From positions 1-16,848 of the forward strand of contig JAWLHF010000074.1 of assembly GCA_041690515.1 (NCBI GenBank): a DNA stretch of 16,848 nt. The letters run 5' to 3'. Origin of the DNA: BRH-c25 sp041690515 (lineage in GTDB: Bacteria; Bacillota; Clostridia; Lutisporales; Lutisporaceae). The position numbers and the translations under genes were made by a program. Shown here piece after piece: positions 13,553 through 16,848 of the stretch; the first letter of the stretch is position 1; every line of letters starts with the position of its first letter. Below the pieces are notes generated by a model. That model was not told the DNA's origin, did not search any database, and was given only the letters and a program-made list of their open reading frames with translations.

Positions 13553-13599
13553 ATACCCTATACGCATACCCCAGAGTAAATATATAAGGAGTGAATTAT

Positions 13600-14265
13600 G
13601 TGATCCAGGATAAGGATAGAAAAAGGGAAGTCATAGTCAAAAGAGTTGCAAAGGAATTAAAAGACGGAGACCTGGTCAATCTGGGCATCGGAATGCCTAC
13701 ATTGGTTGCTAACTATATCCCTGAGGGGATTGATATACTTCTTCATTCTGAGAACGGTTTTGTAGGATTAGGTCCTACACCTGAGCCCGGAAATGAAGAT
13801 CCGGATATTGTAAATGCAGGAGGACAGCCGGCCAGCGTAGTTCCTGGAGGTGCTTTCTTTGACAGTGCTATGTCATTTACAATAATAAGAGGCGGACACC
13901 TTGATATAACAGTACTTGGAGCTCTGCAGGTAGACCAGGAGGGCAATCTGGCAAACTGGATGATTCCCGGCAAGATGGTTCCCGGAATGGGCGGAGCTAT
14001 GGACCTGGTAGCGGGAGCAAAGCAGGTTATAATAGCTATGGAGCATACGGCAAAAGGAGCTCCAAAAATATTGAAAAAATGCAACCTGCCATTGACTGCA
14101 AAGGGAGAAGTAGACCTTATCGTAACAGATATGGGAGTCATCAAAGTTACACCTGAAGGATTGGTTCTTACTGAACTGGCACCTGAGACAACAGTCGAAG
14201 AAGTAATAGCTGCCACTGAGGCAGAACTCATAATATCCAAAGATCTTAAGGCTATGGATGTATAA
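13600..14265 (+). CDS. ctfB: CoA-transferase subunit B (acetate/butyrate-acetoacetate type)
   Basis: This is the beta subunit that carries the catalytic glutamate forming the glutamyl-CoA thioester. Glu51 lies in the SENG motif (LLHSENGFVGLG). VNLGIGMPTLVANYIP near the start, GGHLDITVLGALQVDQEGNLANWMIPGKMVPGMGGAMDLV, and TDMGVIKVTPEGLVLTELAP complete the family pattern. The 221-residue length equals that of clostridial CtfB. GTG 13600 is chosen because AAGGAG (13586-13591) lies 8 nt upstream; the in-frame GTG at 13591 overlaps that site. It should pair with the ctfA product as an alpha/beta oligomer. Having its own good ribosome binding site allows translation despite the repeat-filled spacer. 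A strong terminator follows. Codon usage looks like the neighbours, with no sign of very recent transfer. Confidence 0.92.
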   Translation: MIQDKDRKREVIVKRVAKELKDGDLVNLGIGMPTLVANYIPEGIDILLHSENGFVGLGPTPEPGNEDPDIVNAGGQPASVVPGGAFFDSAMSFTIIRGGHLDITVLGALQVDQEGNLANWMIPGKMVPGMGGAMDLVAGAKQVIIAMEHTAKGAPKILKKCNLPLTAKGEVDLIVTDMGVIKVTPEGLVLTELAPETTVEEVIAATEAELIISKDLKAMDV

Positions 14266-14280
14266 GAAAATTCATCTATA

Positions 14281-14315
14281 AAAATGACGGCAAATTGATT
14301 TGCCGTCATTTTTTT
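14281..14315 (+). terminator. Rho-independent terminator after ctfB
   Basis: ATGACGGCAAA (14284-14294) and TTTGCCGTCAT (14299-14309) form a perfect 11-bp stem around TTGA, flanked by A and T runs, with seven T ending at 14315. It separates ctfAB from ywmB-murA-spoIID. Confidence 0.93.
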
Positions 14316-14385
14316 CATCCTCTCTATATTGAATATTAATTCTCCCTTGAGGCAATAATTTAAAAGAATGGGAGGAATAGATATT

Positions 14386-15135
14386 ATGAGGAAAAGGATA
14401 ATACTGCTGCTCATCTGTGTTCTGCTCACAGCCGGAAGCTTTGACGCTGCAGCTCATCAGCAGGTCAAGACATATACTGAAGAAGAAGCACTTATAACAT
14501 CATTTAAGAGTACCGGAGCAGATGTCTTGGAAAGCACCATCAGCGGATGGACAAAGCTTAACGACAGGTTTCTTACTATAGGGGAGATAGAGGCTGAAAT
14601 GTCCGGGATCATTAATCGGATAAATCCTGAGGACAAAACAGTTGAAAAAAGGGAAGAAAGTGACAGTTTGAACAAGATGGTATTGTACGGTTCAAAGGGA
14701 AATAAATCCTACAATATAGCAATAGAATCTATAAAGCAGGAAACTGGCGGAGAGACATATATTGTTTTTGACATATCCTTAGACAGAAGTTATGAGGATC
14801 TGGAGAAGGAAAGAAAGGCCATGGCAGATGCTGTTCAAAGGGATTCAAGCAGGATCAATTTCAGCAGCTGCATAATAGGTACATATCAAGGTATGCTTGA
14901 AGAAAGGGATGCGGATAAAAAAACCAAGACAGCACTGCAGGCGATAAATGCTAAAAAAGTTGAAGGTATTGAAAATGAGGAGCTTAAAAGCATATCTGCC
15001 TTCAGCACCAATGTGGGCGGATATGTGATGTCCGACCAGGCACGGGTAAATGTCCAGCTTGCAATGAGATACAGTTCCTATGATGACAAGACCTATATAT
15101 GGATAGGCACACCGCTGATTCCTATGGGTTACTAG
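14386..15135 (+). CDS. ywmB: YwmB family exported protein
   Basis: This 249-residue protein resembles B. subtilis YwmB, a family with a TATA-binding-protein-like fold and no assigned function. It begins with a signal peptide (MRKR, hydrophobic 5-16, probable cleavage after Ala21-Ala22-Ala23), so it acts outside the membrane. The body has SGWTKLNDRFLTIGEIEAEM, a central LYGSKGNKSYNIAIESI and the conserved C-terminus VQLAMRYSSYDDKTYIWIGTPLIP. ATG 14386 follows GGGAGG (14370-14375) by 10 nt and starts directly on the signal peptide; an in-frame ATG at 14368 overlaps that site and would add six non-signal residues. It precedes murA and spoIID, the order known from Bacillus, which suggests a cell-envelope or sporulation role. 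Family assignment rests on the C-terminal motif and on synteny. Confidence 0.82.
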   Translation: MRKRIILLLICVLLTAGSFDAAAHQQVKTYTEEEALITSFKSTGADVLESTISGWTKLNDRFLTIGEIEAEMSGIINRINPEDKTVEKREESDSLNKMVLYGSKGNKSYNIAIESIKQETGGETYIVFDISLDRSYEDLEKERKAMADAVQRDSSRINFSSCIIGTYQGMLEERDADKKTKTALQAINAKKVEGIENEELKSISAFSTNVGGYVMSDQARVNVQLAMRYSSYDDKTYIWIGTPLIPMGY

Positions 15136-15178
15136 CAAATTGGACTTACAGCACGATATGACAATGGGAGGAAAAGCT

Positions 15179-16432
15179 TTGACTAAACTGATCATTGAGG
15201 ATAGATGCGTATTAAATGGCAATGTGAAGATTCACAGTGCGAAAAATGCCATACTTCCCATAATAGCAGCATCCATGCTTACGCCGGAGGCTTGTGTACT
15301 GGAAGAGGTACCTTATCTTGATGATGTTGACATCATGGAGGAGGTTGTAAGATCAATAGGTGCAGAAGTAGAACGGACCAATGGCAGTCTTAATATAAGG
15401 GCAGAGGAAATAAAGAGTTTTGAAGCGACTTATGAATTGATAAGAAAGATGCGGGCTTCTTTTCTGATAATGGGGCCTATGCTGGCAAGGATAGGTAAGG
15501 TAAAAATCTCACTGCCGGGAGGCTGTGCCATAGGAACAAGACCTATTGACCTGCATCTTAAGGGGTTTTCGTTAATGGGTGCCAACATTACATTAGGACA
15601 TGGCTATATTGAAGCTTATGCTGAAAAGCTGAAAGGAGAAACCATATATCTGGATTTTCCCAGTGTCGGTGCCACAGAGAATCTGATGATGGCAGGCTGT
15701 CTGGCGGAGGGGATTACTGTCATTGAGAATGCAGCAGAGGAGCCGGAAATAGTAGATCTGGCAAGCTTCCTAAGCAAGATGGGAGCGGTAATAAAAGGAG
15801 CCGGCACCGATACTATAAGGATCGAAGGGGTAAAAGAGCTTAAGGGCACTGCCCACACTGCAATACCGGACAGGATAGAAGCGGGAACCTTCATGGTTGC
15901 AGCAGCTGCCACAGGCGGAGATGTGATAATTGAAGGAGTGGTGCCGGAGCATCTGAAGCCTGTAACGGCAAAGCTAAAGGAAATGGGCGCCGAAGTGCAG
16001 GAGTTTGAGAGAGCTGTAAGGGTGACTGCACCGGAGCGGTTGAACTCTGTGGATATTAAGACTATGCCCTATCCGGGGTTTCCGACTGATATGCAGTCCC
16101 AGATGATGACGGCCATGTGCCTGGCCAAAGGAACAAGTATAGCTACTGAGACAGTTTTTGAAAACAGGTTCATGCATATAAATGAGCTGAAGCTGATGGG
16201 AGCACGGATAAAAGTGGATGGGAGAAGTGCAATTATTGAAGGTTGTGATAGACTCAGCGGTGCAAAGGTAAAGGCAACCGACCTGAGGGCCGGTGCGGCT
16301 CTGGCAATAGCAGGACTGTGTTCGGAGGGAAGAACGGAGATTTCAGATATATTTCATATTGACAGAGGCTATATAAAAATAGAAGAAAAACTGAGGGGCC
16401 TTGGAGCGGATATAAGGCGAGCAGATGAATGA
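15179..16432 (+). CDS. murA: UDP-N-acetylglucosamine 1-carboxyvinyltransferase
   Basis: MurA transfers enolpyruvate from phosphoenolpyruvate to UDP-GlcNAc, the first committed step of peptidoglycan synthesis in the cytoplasm. The 417-residue length is standard. It contains Lys22-Asn23 (HSAKNAILPI), the catalytic loop PGGCAIGTRPIDLHLKGF with Cys116, the target of fosfomycin, and Asp304 in YPGFPTDMQSQ. ENRFMHINELKLMGA and the final RGLGAD fit the EPSP-synthase-like fold. TTG 15179 is chosen because GGGAGG (15166-15171) lies 7 nt upstream; the in-frame ATG at 15140 would extend the N-terminus with non-conserved residues. It follows ywmB by 43 nt and precedes spoIID. Since many Firmicutes have two murA genes, this one corresponds by position to B. 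subtilis murAA. Confidence 0.96.
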   Translation: MTKLIIEDRCVLNGNVKIHSAKNAILPIIAASMLTPEACVLEEVPYLDDVDIMEEVVRSIGAEVERTNGSLNIRAEEIKSFEATYELIRKMRASFLIMGPMLARIGKVKISLPGGCAIGTRPIDLHLKGFSLMGANITLGHGYIEAYAEKLKGETIYLDFPSVGATENLMMAGCLAEGITVIENAAEEPEIVDLASFLSKMGAVIKGAGTDTIRIEGVKELKGTAHTAIPDRIEAGTFMVAAAATGGDVIIEGVVPEHLKPVTAKLKEMGAEVQEFERAVRVTAPERLNSVDIKTMPYPGFPTDMQSQMMTAMCLAKGTSIATETVFENRFMHINELKLMGARIKVDGRSAIIEGCDRLSGAKVKATDLRAGAALAIAGLCSEGRTEISDIFHIDRGYIKIEEKLRGLGADIRRADE

Positions 16433-16466
16433 GTCCGGTGCGTATGCATCGGACTTTGTTGTTGTT
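16432..16466 (+). terminator. Probable terminator after murA
   Basis: A 10-bp stem AGTCCGGTGC / GCATCGGACT (one wobble, beginning in the stop codon) around GTAT is followed by a T-rich tail interrupted by G (TTTGTTGTTGTT). Termination may be partial; it would set spoIID apart as its own sporulation-controlled unit. Confidence 0.65.
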
Positions 16467-16568
16467 ATGAAAGAAGCTATTTCTAAATCACAGACATATA
16501 ACTCCCTTCAACAAAATATTATTAATTATAACTGGAATTTTTCACACGGTTGGAAGGGGGGACAGCTT

Positions 16569-16848
16569 TTGAGGAAGCTGGCTGCAGCCATTGCAGTACT
16601 AATGTTATTGCTCTTCGTCATTCCATTGGTCCTGCTGAAGGACAGGGAAGAGGAGGAGAAAAAGGATCTAAAGCCCGGTACCGATTTGCCCATAGAAGTG
16701 TATATGTGTGATATAGAAAAGGTAGTCACAATGGATCTTGAGGATTATGTATTAGGTGTCGTAGCAGGGGAAATGCCTGCAAGCTTTCATCCGGAAGCGC
16801 TTAAAGCTCAGGCTCTGGCTGCCAGGACCTACACCATGCTGCGGATGA
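16569..16848 (+). CDS. spoIID: Stage II sporulation protein D, N-terminal part
   Basis: SpoIID is a membrane-anchored lytic transglycosylase that trims septal peptidoglycan during engulfment of the forespore, acting with SpoIIM and SpoIIP. The window holds the first 93 codons and the gene runs off the right edge. A TTG start (16569) follows AAGGGGGGA (ending at 16562) by about 6 nt. Residues 2-20 form one membrane segment, followed by an acidic/basic linker (REEEEKKD) and then IEVYMCDIEKVVTMDLEDYVLGVVAGEMPASFHPEALKAQALAARTYT in two consecutive parts. Glu68 in VAGEMPA corresponds to the catalytic glutamate. The position after murA matches Bacillus. Its presence shows that the organism belongs to a spore-forming lineage. 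Confidence 0.92.
   Translation, partial: MRKLAAAIAVLMLLLFVIPLVLLKDREEEEKKDLKPGTDLPIEVYMCDIEKVVTMDLEDYVLGVVAGEMPASFHPEALKAQALAARTYTMLRM

Larger units (their letters stand above)
13362..13599. repeat. Repeat cluster separating ctfA and ctfB
   Basis: This 238-bp spacer holds, in order: a hairpin GACGGC-CATCA-GCCGTC (13404-13420), palindromic repeat copy E (13425-13448), an 11-bp direct repeat CCCAAAGCCCC (13475-13485 and 13494-13504), and heptamer repeats (13522-13552). The plus strand from about 13465 to 13560 is rich in C and A, unlike the surrounding genes. There is no open frame with a ribosome binding site. No T-run follows the hairpins, so the operon may still be read through. Confidence 0.75.

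Overview
The window reads as a chromosomal segment of a spore-forming anaerobic Firmicute of the class Clostridia. The support is a SpoIID gene, a YwlE-type arginine phosphatase, strong AGGAGG-like ribosome binding sites, many TTG and GTG starts, AT-rich promoters, and a CtfAB-type CoA-transferase pair behind a Rex-like operator. Genus cannot be fixed from the sequence. All 18 recognisable genes lie on the plus strand. The sequence is a draft: a run of exactly 100 N (11072-11171) is flanked by a perfect 99-bp duplication and is almost certainly a false gap.

Layout. 1-393: AT-rich promoter region, perhaps shared with a divergent gene off the left edge. 394-3307: yqhQ (DUF1385), prmC and prfA, ending at a strong terminator; PrmC methylates the GGQ glutamine of the release factor encoded next to it. 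3600-6027: a cation module with its own promoter and terminator, made of a CPA2 antiporter, a PII-like protein and a ZIP metal transporter. 6267-9435: ywlC (Sua5), ywlE, rpiB, upp and a dCMP deaminase, covering tRNA modification, phospho-arginine removal, pentose phosphates and pyrimidine salvage. 9713-12335: tagO and mnaA, which supply the lipid-linked GlcNAc and ManNAc precursors of secondary wall polymers. 12717-14265: the two CoA-transferase subunits, unusually separated by 238 bp of repeats, followed by a strong terminator. 14386-16848: ywmB, murA and the start of spoIID (cell wall and sporulation).

The gene order matches the conserved Firmicute segment known from Bacillus subtilis (prfA/prmC ... 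ywlC-ywlE-rpiB ... upp-mnaA-atp operon-ywmB-murAA-spoIID). The F-type ATP synthase operon expected between mnaA and ywmB is absent here, and the CoA-transferase genes sit in that slot. Intergenic regions carry at least five copies of a GTAGGG-headed palindromic repeat whose stems differ by compensatory changes, along with other short repeats. The items most worth a second look are the ATP-synthase-to-CoA-transferase swap, the repeat-split ctfA/ctfB pair with its Rex-like site, the antiporter/PII-like/ZIP module, the repeat family, and the false gap.
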